A stretch of DNA of 8,902 bases, from contig DAJW01000003.1 of assembly GCA_002496485.1 (NCBI GenBank), forward strand, positions 3,730 through 12,631, in the 5' to 3' direction. Each line of letters opens with the position of its first letter. Within the stretch, counting starts at the first letter, position 1. Of the stretch, positions 1-6,981 are shown piece by piece. Both the position numbers and the translations under genes were made by a program. This stretch comes from Euryarchaeota archaeon UBA36. Lineage in GTDB: Archaea; Thermoplasmatota; Poseidoniia; Poseidoniales; Thalassarchaeaceae. Under the pieces are notes generated by a model that saw only the letters and a program-made list of their open reading frames with translations, was not told the DNA's origin and ran no database searches.

Positions 1-460
1 CAAATCCTAGTTTTTTTAGTTTTTCTTCGGCATCATTATTATTGTATGGATATTGTAAAAATTCTATTTCATCCAGTTTTCTTTCTTTAGCTAGCTTAAA
101 GGAATCTAAGAATTCTATTATTCCCATTGGATCATCTGGATTTGTCTCAATTAGTCGTTTCAGATTTATTTCTGGAATATCCATTCCATATCTCATCTTT
201 GTAGCATTAGCAGTCAAGAATTTTCTCCTATCCATAGATTTTATAGACATTTCAAAATCGCCGTAAACAACTAGTGTTGGCACTTTAACACTATATCCTG
301 GATGTTTTTTATGGCAAATTAATCCATAGTTCTTAGGTCTTGTTCTAATTCCGTTATTTTCAAGAAAGTCACATATTGCATTAGATGCAACACCACCGTG
401 TGAAACTACCCACAAGTCAATGGAATCTACATCTACATCCGACGGCCCAATCTCTTTCAT
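1..460 (-). CDS. Sulfotransferase-like protein, N-terminal part (cut by window edge)
   Basis: An open minus-strand frame begins at an ATG (458-460) and runs without a stop for 153 codons to the left edge, so the C-terminus is missing. A stop lies six codons upstream of the ATG, which fixes this start. Residues 17-27 read WVVSHGGVASN, followed by a helix (NAICDFLENNG), which resembles the 5'-phosphosulfate loop and first helix of sulfotransferase-like proteins. Residues 64-79 read VVYGDFEMSIKSMDRR, resembling the strand and helix (RDP..x..S...R) that bind the 3'-phosphate of PAPS. The fit suggests transfer of a sulfuryl group to a glycan or small molecule, but this rests on two short motifs and the acceptor is unknown. 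No signal peptide or membrane helix is visible in the part seen. It is divergently transcribed from the small membrane protein gene, with 95 bases between start codons. Confidence 0.5.
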   Translation of the reverse strand, partial: MKEIGPSDVDVDSIDLWVVSHGGVASNAICDFLENNGIRTRPKNYGLICHKKHPGYSVKVPTLVVYGDFEMSIKSMDRRKFLTANATKMRYGMDIPEINLKRLIETNPDDPMGIIEFLDSFKLAKERKLDEIEFLQYPYNNNDAEEKLKKLGF

Positions 461-480
461 AGTACAACGGAATGGTTAGA

Positions 481-490
481 GGTTATAGTT
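481..490 (-). promoter_or_regulatory. TATA-like box for the sulfotransferase-like gene
   Basis: On the minus strand this reads AACTATAACC, centred about 26 bases before the ATG at 460. That spacing puts the transcription start at or next to the start codon, so the message is probably leaderless. No Shine-Dalgarno site is seen in front of this ATG. The call rests on sequence and spacing only. Confidence 0.45.
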
Positions 491-510
491 TCTGAAGAAG
501 AAAACAGAGT

Positions 511-520
511 CAAATATAAC
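511..520 (+). promoter_or_regulatory. TATA-like box for the small membrane protein gene
   Basis: The sequence CAAATATAAC is centred about 40 bases before the ATG at 556. This predicts a leader of roughly 10-15 bases. The leader holds GGAG at 548-551, four bases before the ATG, which is a reasonable ribosome binding site. It lies only about 30 bases from the oppositely directed TATA-like box at 481-490, so the two genes share a compact divergent promoter region. Confidence 0.4.
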
Positions 521-555
521 GCTCAGTTGAAGAATAACTTCTCTATCGGAGACTC

Positions 556-882
556 ATGTCAGACATACCCACTATGATTTTTGGCTCTATACAAGAAGAC
601 ATAGTTTCAGTTTTTGGAGCCCCATTAGGGCTGCTAATTGGCCATTTATTGATTATTGCTATCATTGCTCTAGTGGTATTAGCTTATCAAAATAGAAGAC
701 ATATATATGAAAAATCTGGATTTGGTAAAAACAATGCAATTGAGCTTTTCTCTTTTTTACTGTTGAGCATAATTCAATTGATTATTTACACATCGGTATT
801 TGAATTCGCCCAATCAGCATCGGTTCTACTTGCGGTTGTAGGAAGTCTGCTATTAAGCTGGGTAATGTACATGATTGGATAG
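556..882 (+). CDS. Small three-helix membrane protein of unknown function
   Basis: This gene encodes 108 residues that I do not recognise. Three hydrophobic segments are evident at about residues 20-44, 62-81 and 86-107. The loop between the first and second is basic (QNRRHIYEKSGFGKNN), which by the positive-inside rule would put it in the cytoplasm and the N-terminus outside. No catalytic motif, cysteine pair or metal-binding cluster is visible. The start is supported by GGAG four bases upstream and a TATA-like box about 40 bases upstream. The protein ends right after the third helix with almost no tail. A T-rich run follows the stop. Its neighbours, a sulfotransferase-like gene and a chaperonin, give no functional clue. 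It looks like a genuine gene because of its promoter, its ribosome site and its regular membrane pattern. Confidence 0.65.
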   Translation: MSDIPTMIFGSIQEDIVSVFGAPLGLLIGHLLIIAIIALVVLAYQNRRHIYEKSGFGKNNAIELFSFLLLSIIQLIIYTSVFEFAQSASVLLAVVGSLLLSWVMYMIG

Positions 883-892
883 AAATTTTAAG

Positions 893-900
893 ATTTTTTC
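893..900 (+). terminator. Probable U-tract terminator after the small membrane protein gene
   Basis: A run of six T (894-899) lies 12 bases after the TAG stop of the preceding gene, in a T-rich stretch with no strong hairpin before it. Archaeal RNA polymerase commonly terminates at such U-tracts, so this may separate the small membrane protein gene from the thermosome gene. An overlapping 10-base palindrome TTTTCGAAAA (896-905) could instead belong to the promoter of the thermosome gene. Confidence 0.35.
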
Positions 901-960
901 GAAAATTATCGTCTCTTATTACTCAAAGCATTCATTCATGAACTACTTTACGCTTGGCCA

Positions 961-2532
961 ATGAGTGAGCAGACGACTGAAGAACCAGTCACAATCGTTC
1001 CTGAAAATACTGAGGTAGTTAGTGGAACTGAGGTCCAAGAAAAGCTAATTTTAGCCGCGAGAGTATTTTCTGATCTACTTAAGCCAACGTTTGGACCTAA
1101 CGGATTGGATAAGATGATGTACAAGACCGACGGGAGTAATGCAGTTACGAATGATGGTGCCAAAATTATATCAGAATTAATGGTAAAACATCCTGCTGCA
1201 AAAATGATGGTTTCAATGGCCGAATCGCAAGAGGAAGCATGTGGCGATGGTGTCACTACAACGATGCTCATATGCGGCTCTTTGCTAATTGAAGCCAACA
1301 TTTTGATGCGAAAGGGCCTACATCCCCTCAAGATTATCGATGGTTTTAGACTAGCATTAGATGTTTCTAAAAATCAAATCATTAAAGATGAAAAATCACC
1401 AGACACTACAACCCTAATTGATGTAGCAAAGACTGCTTTAATGGGAAAAAACTCAACTTCTTCCTCAAACATATTTTCTCCAATAATCGTTGAAGCACTA
1501 CTAACAATCTCTGAAAATCGAGAAAATACACTTGCAGAACACGTCTCTATGTATAAATCTAGGAAAGGTGGAATATCTGATTCAAAGTTGATTAAGGGAG
1601 TAGTAATTAATAGAAGAATTCTATTAGATTCTCTTCCGAATAATATTTCGAATTGTAAAATTGTGTGTTTGGATTCGGACATTAAGATTAGAGAATTATC
1701 AAGGAATACCGAAATAAAAATTACAAGTGCTGATAATCTTGATACATTCATTGAAGAACAAAAAAGTAGAAAAAAGCAAATCTCAGATAGTATTATTGAT
1801 AGTGGAACTAATGTAGTTTTCTGCACAGGTGACATAGACAAAGAAATTTTACACTCTTTGGCCGATTCAGGAATAATATGTATCGGCGAATTAGACTCTA
1901 GTGAACTGAGAAATTTATCTCAGGCTGTCGGTGCAAAAATTATTGAAACACCACTAGATATACATGATTCTGATATAGGTCAGTGTGGAATATTTTCTTG
2001 GGAAAGAAGAGAACAAACTGACAGGGTTGAAGATATTATCAGAATCGATAATTGCACCACACCTTCAATTGTTACTATTGAGGTTTGTGGGGGAGAGGAT
2101 GTAGTCGTTGAAGAGATAATAAGAGGGATACATGATGCATTGAGATCCACATCAATATCAATGAAGTCAAAAGTTATTTTGGGAGCTGGGTCAATTCATT
2201 CAAGTATGGCTCAGGCAGTAAGAGATGAAGCAGAAAAAATTGGTGGCAAGGAGAGATTGTCTATGGAAGCATTTTCCAGAGCTTTGGAAACTATCCCGTC
2301 AACATTAGTTGAAAATGCCGGCGGAGATCCACTAGATAGAATATTAGAACTGAGGACAGCTACAATGAAAGGAACGAATTCCTTTGGAATTTCACCAAAA
2401 GGAACAGTGGTGAAAGTAAAAGGAGTTTGGCACCCGAGTCCACTTATTGAAAATTCAATTGAATCTGCTACAGAAACTGCAATTAGTATGTTGAGAATAG
2501 ATCAAGTAATTTCGTCAAAAAATACACAATAA
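961..2532 (+). CDS. ths: Divergent thermosome (group II chaperonin) subunit
   Basis: Thermosomes are double-ring, ATP-driven cytosolic protein-folding chambers with a built-in lid. The 523 residues show the whole architecture: equatorial segments at about 18-145 and 403-518, intermediate segments at 146-213 and 366-402, and an apical domain at 214-365 that keeps the helical lid region (about 256-280). Family motifs visible are TFGPNGLDKMM (43-53), TNDGAKI (63-69), HPAAKMM (77-83), GDGVTTT (95-101), ANVVFC-like TNVVFC (283-288), HDAL (391-394) with the catalytic Asp392, NAGGDPLD (452-459) and RIDQVI (512-517). Departures from the usual thermosome are V98 where GDGTTT has Thr, GAGS (408-411) for GGGA, and H491 where an acidic residue normally precedes Pro near the ribose. 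The Gly/Met-rich tail is absent. The first two catalytic Asp positions remain, so it may still hydrolyse ATP. It is probably one of several subunits, likely an accessory paralogue; this is inference. Confidence 0.93.
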   Translation: MSEQTTEEPVTIVPENTEVVSGTEVQEKLILAARVFSDLLKPTFGPNGLDKMMYKTDGSNAVTNDGAKIISELMVKHPAAKMMVSMAESQEEACGDGVTTTMLICGSLLIEANILMRKGLHPLKIIDGFRLALDVSKNQIIKDEKSPDTTTLIDVAKTALMGKNSTSSSNIFSPIIVEALLTISENRENTLAEHVSMYKSRKGGISDSKLIKGVVINRRILLDSLPNNISNCKIVCLDSDIKIRELSRNTEIKITSADNLDTFIEEQKSRKKQISDSIIDSGTNVVFCTGDIDKEILHSLADSGIICIGELDSSELRNLSQAVGAKIIETPLDIHDSDIGQCGIFSWERREQTDRVEDIIRIDNCTTPSIVTIEVCGGEDVVVEEIIRGIHDALRSTSISMKSKVILGAGSIHSSMAQAVRDEAEKIGGKERLSMEAFSRALETIPSTLVENAGGDPLDRILELRTATMKGTNSFGISPKGTVVKVKGVWHPSPLIENSIESATETAISMLRIDQVISSKNTQ

Positions 2533-2566
2533 TGATAGAAACCTTTCAAGAATAACAGTCCAACCC

Positions 2567-4162
2567 ATGACTATGAATAATCCACGCGCTATACTGAGTG
2601 TTTGGAATAAAGAGTCCTTAGTACCCTTTGCAAAATCTCTTGTGGATTTAGGATGGACAATAATCTCAACTGGAGGGACATCTCGTGAACTTAGAAATTC
2701 AGGGATAGAAATAATTGAACTTTCAGAATATACCAAACATCCTGAGATTTTCGATGGCAGAGTAAAAACATTACATCCAGCAATACACGGTGGAATACTA
2801 GCACGTAAGTCAAATACAAGTGACATGTCTAAATTAGTCGAATTAGGCTACTCTTCCATAGATTTAGTATGTGTAAATTTATATCCTTTTGAAGAAACAT
2901 CCTCTAGGAATCCACCGGTTGAAGAATCAGAATTAATTGAAATGATAGATATTGGTGGACCTACGATGATTCGTTCTGCGGCTAAGAACTTCGAAGATGT
3001 CATCGTTCTGACAAACCCCAATCAGTATCAGAATATAATTGATGATTTGACTGAACATAATGGATCTCCGTCAGGAATAACGGAAGAAAAAAGGAAGAAA
3101 TTGGCATTGGAAGCCTTTGAAAGAACTTCAGAATATGATTTAGCTATTTCTACTGAATTAAATCGAAGATTTAATAATAATCAGATACCAAAGAAAATAA
3201 AAATTTCTACAAAAGAAGGTACAAGATTACGATATGGCGAAAATCCCCATCAGCCAGCAAGCTTCTATCCAGATTCCTCACAATATCTAGAAACTGGACT
3301 AGCCGCAATTGATCAACACAGTGGTAAACAACTCTCTTTCAACAATTACTTAGATTTAGATGGAACTCTAAGAATTCTACGCTCTCTAATGATATTCTGT
3401 AAGGAAGATAGACATGGGTGTGTTATAGTAAAACACTCAAATCCTTCAGGAGTTGCGGTAGATGCCCACCAAGTAAAATCATGGAAAAATGCTTTACTAA
3501 GTGACCCCGAAAGTGCTTTTGGTTGTGTGATTGGATTCACACATACTGTAACGAAAGCCACGGCAGAAATGATATCAGAACACTTTTTTGAATGTATATT
3601 AGCCCCAGATTTTGAACAAGATGCATTGAGTCTGTTGTCATCTAAGAAAAACAGAAGAATTATATCAATTAGAGAGTTAAAACCACGAATAGACGAGGTA
3701 AAGTTTAGACAAATTGAAGGTGGGTGGTTGGCACAGATACAAGGGCCCCCATCCATAGAATGGGATGAAGTAAAATCGGTGACCGATAATAAGATGGATG
3801 AGTATGAAATTGAGTTAGCAAGGTTTGGAATTATTGTAATTTCAGAAGTGAAATCAAATGCCATAATTTTAGTAAAAAAAACCGATACGGGATTTACTAC
3901 GGTAGGAATTGGGCCAGGGCAAACCAGTAGGATTGAAGCAGTAAAAATTGCTGCCAGAAGGGCTGGAAAAAAATCAGAAAAATCAATGATGATATCTGAT
4001 GCCTTTTTTCCATTTAAAGATGCAATCGATTTAGCAAATGAAATAGGAATATCTTCAATAGTTCAGCCCGGTGGTTCTATCAGGGATCAAGAATCAATAG
4101 ACGCAGCAAACGAACATGGAATATCAATGATATTTACTGGAAAAAGACTATTTTTACATTAA
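2567..4162 (+). CDS. purH: Bifunctional AICAR transformylase / IMP cyclohydrolase
   Basis: PurH performs the last two steps of de novo purine synthesis: formylation of AICAR by 10-formyltetrahydrofolate to FAICAR, then ring closure to IMP. The 531 residues match the usual full length. The N-terminal cyclohydrolase domain (about 4-200) has SVWNKE (11-16), STGGTS (34-39), GRVKTLHP (64-71), NLYPFE (104-109) and IDIGGPTMIRSAAKN (127-141). The transformylase domain (about 215-531) has RYGENPHQ (222-229), LSFNNYLDLDG (256-266), the catalytic KHSNPSG (289-295; Lys289, His290 and Asn292), GIGPGQTSR (447-455), SDAFFPF (477-483) and QPGGSIRD (500-507). It follows the thermosome stop by 34 bases and may be cotranscribed with it; I see no convincing TATA box or ribosome site in the gap. 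A second ATG lies two codons downstream of the first and could be used. Many archaea use PurP and PurO for these steps, so this is the bacterial-type route. Confidence 0.97.
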   Translation: MTMNNPRAILSVWNKESLVPFAKSLVDLGWTIISTGGTSRELRNSGIEIIELSEYTKHPEIFDGRVKTLHPAIHGGILARKSNTSDMSKLVELGYSSIDLVCVNLYPFEETSSRNPPVEESELIEMIDIGGPTMIRSAAKNFEDVIVLTNPNQYQNIIDDLTEHNGSPSGITEEKRKKLALEAFERTSEYDLAISTELNRRFNNNQIPKKIKISTKEGTRLRYGENPHQPASFYPDSSQYLETGLAAIDQHSGKQLSFNNYLDLDGTLRILRSLMIFCKEDRHGCVIVKHSNPSGVAVDAHQVKSWKNALLSDPESAFGCVIGFTHTVTKATAEMISEHFFECILAPDFEQDALSLLSSKKNRRIISIRELKPRIDEVKFRQIEGGWLAQIQGPPSIEWDEVKSVTDNKMDEYEIELARFGIIVISEVKSNAIILVKKTDTGFTTVGIGPGQTSRIEAVKIAARRAGKKSEKSMMISDAFFPFKDAIDLANEIGISSIVQPGGSIRDQESIDAANEHGISMIFTGKRLFLH

Positions 4163-4197
4163 TTAACAAGAAATTAGTAGCTTTTCATAAACATCCC

Positions 4198-4207
4198 GTT
4201 ATAACTT
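4198..4207 (+). promoter_or_regulatory. TATA-like box for the photolyase gene
   Basis: The sequence GTTATAACTT is centred about 26 bases before the ATG at 4228. This predicts transcription starting at or beside the start codon and a leaderless message. No Shine-Dalgarno site is present in front of the ATG, which agrees. It indicates that the photolyase gene has its own promoter separate from purH, whose stop is 65 bases upstream of the photolyase ATG. Confidence 0.5.
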
Positions 4208-4227
4208 AGTTCTACACCTAAACTACG

Positions 4228-5751
4228 ATGGGCGACGCGGTTAGTGAACTCAAAAGTAGGCTTCTACCAAGGATTCGCGTACTCAATAATCAGCCAATAA
4301 ATCCGAATGGATCATTTGTTGTCTATTGGATGACCGCATCTCGTAGATTCAATTATAATGCGTCATTGGAAAGAGCAATTGAACTAGGAATTATTCTCAA
4401 AAAACCAGTATTAGTAGTGGAAGGAGTATCAATTAGACACAAATGGACTTCGGAAAGAGTACTTACATTCATGGTTCAAGGATTGATGAGAAATCTTGAC
4501 CAATTCGAAGAACATAAAATCACATATATTCCTTGGGTCGAAAACCATAAAGATACTGGAGATGGACTTCTAAGGAGAGTTTCCGAAAAAGCAGCATGCA
4601 TGATTATTGATGATTATCCTACATATTTACCTCTCTGGATACTAAATAGAGCATCAGCAGTATCTAAAGTTAGACTTGAAGCAGTAGATTCCAATGGTAT
4701 ATTTCCAATGCAGATGGCAGGAAAAGCGTTCCCAACAGCTCACTCATTTAGACGATTTGTGCAAAAGAACTTACTCGATACTTTCCAATCTACACCGCTG
4801 AAAAACCCTATGGAAGGAATTGATACAGATCTAAGAGTGCCAAAAAATATTTTGGACGAAGTCATGGATGAAACAAAATTTGAGATTACGCCACTGGAAT
4901 GGATGTGGAGAGTTGCGGAAGGTGGAGAAGTAGGAAGAACGGCAATGCAACCACTAGAAATAGACAAAGAAGTACCTGCAGTCGATTCTAAGCCAGGTGG
5001 TGTAATCGAAGCTAGAAATTTACTTGAACAGTTTTTAGAAAAAAAACTATACAGATACAATTCTGATAGGAATAATACAGAAAATGGTGCTAGTAGTGGC
5101 CTTTCTCCTTGGATTCACTTTGGACACATTTCTACTCATGAAATTATACATTCCATACTAATTAGAGAAAATTGGGATCCTACTTTCATCGATGAAGAAT
5201 CAACTGGAAAGGGCTCTAGAATGGGTTGGTGGGGAGTATCAGAACCTGCAGAGACATTCCTAGATCAAATTATTACTTGGCGAGAGTTGGGTTATAATTT
5301 TGCCTTCTATAATAAGAATCATTACAAAATTGAATCTATACCAGATTGGGCCAAAAAAACTCTATCTGAACACTCCCATGAAAGAAAAGAAAAATATTCA
5401 TTTGATCAAATAGAAAATGCGCAAACTGATGATGAAGTATGGAATGCAGCACAAAGGGAACTCAGAGAAACCGGCATGATACATAACTATCTCAGGATGC
5501 TCTGGGGGAAGAGAATTTTAGAGTGGTCAGCAACACCTGAAATTGCTGCAGATTGGATGATTAAATTAAATGATAGATGGGCATTAGATGGTAGAGATCC
5601 TAATAGCTACACAGGAATATTTTGGGTTATGGGAAGACATGATAGGGCATGGGGACCAGAAAGGCCTATTTTTGGTAAAATAAGGTACATGTCATCTGCT
5701 AACACAAAGAAAAAACTCAAACTTAAGAAATATCTATCTCAATGGTCTTAG
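4228..5751 (+). CDS. phr: Class II photolyase (deoxyribodipyrimidine photolyase)
   Basis: Photolyases use FADH- and blue or near-UV light to split UV-induced pyrimidine dimers in DNA. The 507 residues carry the class II pattern: VVYWMTASRR (31-40, where family members have a YWM.RDQR-type motif), FMVQGL (81-86), a linker, then the FAD domain with LSPWIHFGHIS (292-302), WRELGYNF (351-358), WNAAQREL (405-412), NYLRMLWGKRILEW (420-433), LDGRDPNSY (453-461) and GPERPIFGKIRYM (476-488). Tryptophans 405, 426 and 433 have spacings of 21 and 7, the same as the W360/W381/W388 electron-transfer chain of the Methanosarcina mazei class II enzyme. An uncommon stretch GSRMGWWGVSEPAE (329-342) sits just before the WRELGYNF helix. 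CPD repair is the most likely role, but another lesion or a signalling role cannot be excluded. The TATA-like box 26 bases upstream supports this start. It implies life in sunlight. Confidence 0.93.
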   Translation: MGDAVSELKSRLLPRIRVLNNQPINPNGSFVVYWMTASRRFNYNASLERAIELGIILKKPVLVVEGVSIRHKWTSERVLTFMVQGLMRNLDQFEEHKITYIPWVENHKDTGDGLLRRVSEKAACMIIDDYPTYLPLWILNRASAVSKVRLEAVDSNGIFPMQMAGKAFPTAHSFRRFVQKNLLDTFQSTPLKNPMEGIDTDLRVPKNILDEVMDETKFEITPLEWMWRVAEGGEVGRTAMQPLEIDKEVPAVDSKPGGVIEARNLLEQFLEKKLYRYNSDRNNTENGASSGLSPWIHFGHISTHEIIHSILIRENWDPTFIDEESTGKGSRMGWWGVSEPAETFLDQIITWRELGYNFAFYNKNHYKIESIPDWAKKTLSEHSHERKEKYSFDQIENAQTDDEVWNAAQRELRETGMIHNYLRMLWGKRILEWSATPEIAADWMIKLNDRWALDGRDPNSYTGIFWVMGRHDRAWGPERPIFGKIRYMSSANTKKKLKLKKYLSQWS

Positions 5752-5758
5752 TTTTTCG
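5752..5758. terminator. Seven-base gap between convergent stop codons
   Basis: The photolyase stop (5749-5751) and the DUF454 gene stop on the other strand (5759-5761) are separated only by TTTTTCG. The T5 run could act as a U-tract terminator for the photolyase message. There is no matching U-tract on the minus strand here, so the DUF454 transcript probably runs on into the antisense of the photolyase gene before ending. Confidence 0.3.
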
Positions 5759-6244
5759 TCATTCTCTGTGAGGAATCTTAGCCCCAACGTACCACACACC
5801 AATTACTCCAACAATTAGTACCGTCATTGAGCCAAATCCTGGGTCTGCACCATTCCAAGTAGAAGGATCTAGAATCTTCCCATCTCCTAAAGTCGAGATA
5901 TACCAAACAAAAGTCGCAGAAAATGTAGTCATAGTAATTATTAGTGCTATAATCCAATTCTTTGCATGTTTTGGAATAGTTTTTCCTGTAGCGTAGTATT
6001 CAAAAATAGCATCCCCGAAATATCTGTTAGTTAGTGTCCATCTGAATAATCTCTCACTTGATATCGAAAAGAAGTATGCCGCTGGAACTGCCCATGACAC
6101 GGTAGGCCAACCCGGAATCCAAATTCCTATGACAGCAAAAGAAGTAAACATAATTCCTAATCCAATATAGATTCGACTTTTCGTAGGACTGCTTGAAACA
6201 CAATATTCTTGAACAATTTCATCCAAGCTTTCCAGTCGTGCCAT
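5759..6244 (-). CDS. DUF454 / YbaN-like membrane protein
   Basis: The protein is 161 residues from the ATG at 6242-6244. DUF454 proteins are small inner-membrane proteins of unknown function, YbaN of Escherichia coli being the named example. The signature is plain at residues 45-77: GWPTVSWAVPAAYF followed by SERLFRWTLTNRYFG, and then IPKHAK (90-95). Predicted membrane segments are about 25-43, 47-62, 96-116 and 139-155. The last one, after a polar loop (GDGKILDPSTWNGADPG), extends beyond the usual shorter family form. The frame is open further upstream, with an ATG at 6271 and a GTG at 6292. I prefer 6244 because an AT-rich TATA-like element at 6268-6277 lies about 28 bases ahead of it and would overlap the longer starts. 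Neighbours do not reveal a role. Confidence 0.8.
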   Translation of the reverse strand: MARLESLDEIVQEYCVSSSPTKSRIYIGLGIMFTSFAVIGIWIPGWPTVSWAVPAAYFFSISSERLFRWTLTNRYFGDAIFEYYATGKTIPKHAKNWIIALIITMTTFSATFVWYISTLGDGKILDPSTWNGADPGFGSMTVLIVGVIGVWYVGAKIPHRE

Positions 6245-6267
6245 GATTGAACTCGAAGGCACTGACC

Positions 6268-6277
6268 TCATAAATTT
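6268..6277 (-). promoter_or_regulatory. TATA-like box for the DUF454 gene
   Basis: On the minus strand this reads AAATTTATGA, centred about 28 bases before the ATG at 6244, consistent with a leaderless message. It overlaps the alternative ATG at 6271, which argues against the longer starts. A second AT-rich element, TTATTAATA on the minus strand, lies just upstream at 6281-6289 and is a possible alternative. Confidence 0.35.
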
Positions 6278-6320
6278 CTGTATTAATAACACTCAAAAAT
6301 CCTCACTCGCACTACAACAT

Positions 6321-6330
6321 CTATGAATAA
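6321..6330 (+). promoter_or_regulatory. Weak TATA-like element for purN
   Basis: The sequence CTATGAATAA is centred about 24 bases before the purN ATG at 6349, in the divergent region between the DUF454 gene and purN. It is a weak match, chosen because of position and AT content, and because no Shine-Dalgarno site precedes purN. If correct, purN is also translated from a leaderless message. Confidence 0.25.
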
Positions 6331-6348
6331 CTAATATCTCCAAGTGTC

Positions 6349-6981
6349 ATGAGTTCTGATTTCCTATTGCCCAGAATAGGAACCAAAGAAAATCCGGTAA
6401 GATTGGCAGTATTCATCTCCGGTGGAGGTTCTGGTTTACAATCTCTAATCCAGTATCAAAAAATTCCAAGAGTACACATCACTTCACTGGTTATATCCGA
6501 AAATAATAACGCAGGTGGACTTAAGATTGCAGAAGAAAATGAAATATTAGCTCTTCATGTTCCATTACCTCAAATAAAAAATAAGTCCGAAATTCGTCTG
6601 GAACACGAAAAAAAGATTCAACAAATCTTAGAAAGAGAAAACTCAGAATTAATCGTACTAAGCGGATATATGAGAATAATTTCTCCTTGGCTTATTTCCA
6701 AATGGAAGGGAAGAATAGTTAACATTCACCCATCTCTATTACCTAATTTTCCTGGAGCGCATGCTCATAGGGATGTTTTGGCTGCAGGAAGTAATTTTTC
6801 AGGCTGCACTGTACATTTAGTAGACGAGGGAGTAGATACAGGACCAATACTAGGCCAGAGTCGTGTGATAGTTCGTGCTAATGATACCATTAAATCGCTG
6901 CAAGATAGAGTTAAAATCGAAGAACACAAGTTGTATCCAAGAATATTAGATAATCTTTGTTCCGGTTCTATTTCACTTTAG
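6349..6981 (+). CDS. purN: Phosphoribosylglycinamide formyltransferase, folate-dependent
   Basis: PurN transfers the formyl group of 10-formyltetrahydrofolate to GAR, giving FGAR in the third step of de novo purine synthesis. The 210 residues match the family length. Motifs are VFISGGGSGLQSLI (21-34, the phosphate-binding loop), LSGYMRIIS (104-112), NIHPSLLPNFPG (125-136), HAHRDVL (138-144), SGCTVHLVDEGVDTGP (151-166) and EEHKLYP (191-197). Catalytic Asn125, His127 and Asp163 show the same spacing as Asn106, His108 and Asp144 of the Escherichia coli enzyme. The N-terminus has about 17 residues more than the minimal fold, and the ATG is the first of the open frame. It is a single gene, divergent from the DUF454 gene, and its stop overlaps the end of the convergent MobA-like gene by 9 bases. 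It shares its cofactor with PurH, encoded about 2.2 kb away. Confidence 0.96.
   Translation: MSSDFLLPRIGTKENPVRLAVFISGGGSGLQSLIQYQKIPRVHITSLVISENNNAGGLKIAEENEILALHVPLPQIKNKSEIRLEHEKKIQQILERENSELIVLSGYMRIISPWLISKWKGRIVNIHPSLLPNFPGAHAHRDVLAAGSNFSGCTVHLVDEGVDTGPILGQSRVIVRANDTIKSLQDRVKIEEHKLYPRILDNLCSGSISL

Noticed and set aside
42..266. Open plus-strand frame of 74 codons
   Set aside because: It lies antisense to the sulfotransferase-like frame, which is longer, open to the edge and has recognisable motifs; the short frame is Ser/Phe/Ile-rich as expected of a shadow.
896..905. Palindrome TTTTCGAAAA before the thermosome gene, considered as a heat-shock operator
   Set aside because: It is short, built from A and T runs, has no second copy nearby, and overlaps the likely U-tract; CGAAAA followed by TTATC might equally be a weak promoter.
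948..1841. Minus-strand frames of 127 and 155 codons (948-1331 and 1374-1841)
   Set aside because: Both are antisense to the thermosome gene, have low-complexity Ser/Ile/Leu-rich content and show no family signature.
2515..3864. Minus-strand frames of 103 and 172 codons (2515-2826 and 3346-3864)
   Set aside because: They are antisense to purH, whose motifs are continuous through both regions.
4740..5060. Minus-strand frame of 106 codons
   Set aside because: It is antisense to the photolyase, covers its variable linker, and has no start signal or family motif.
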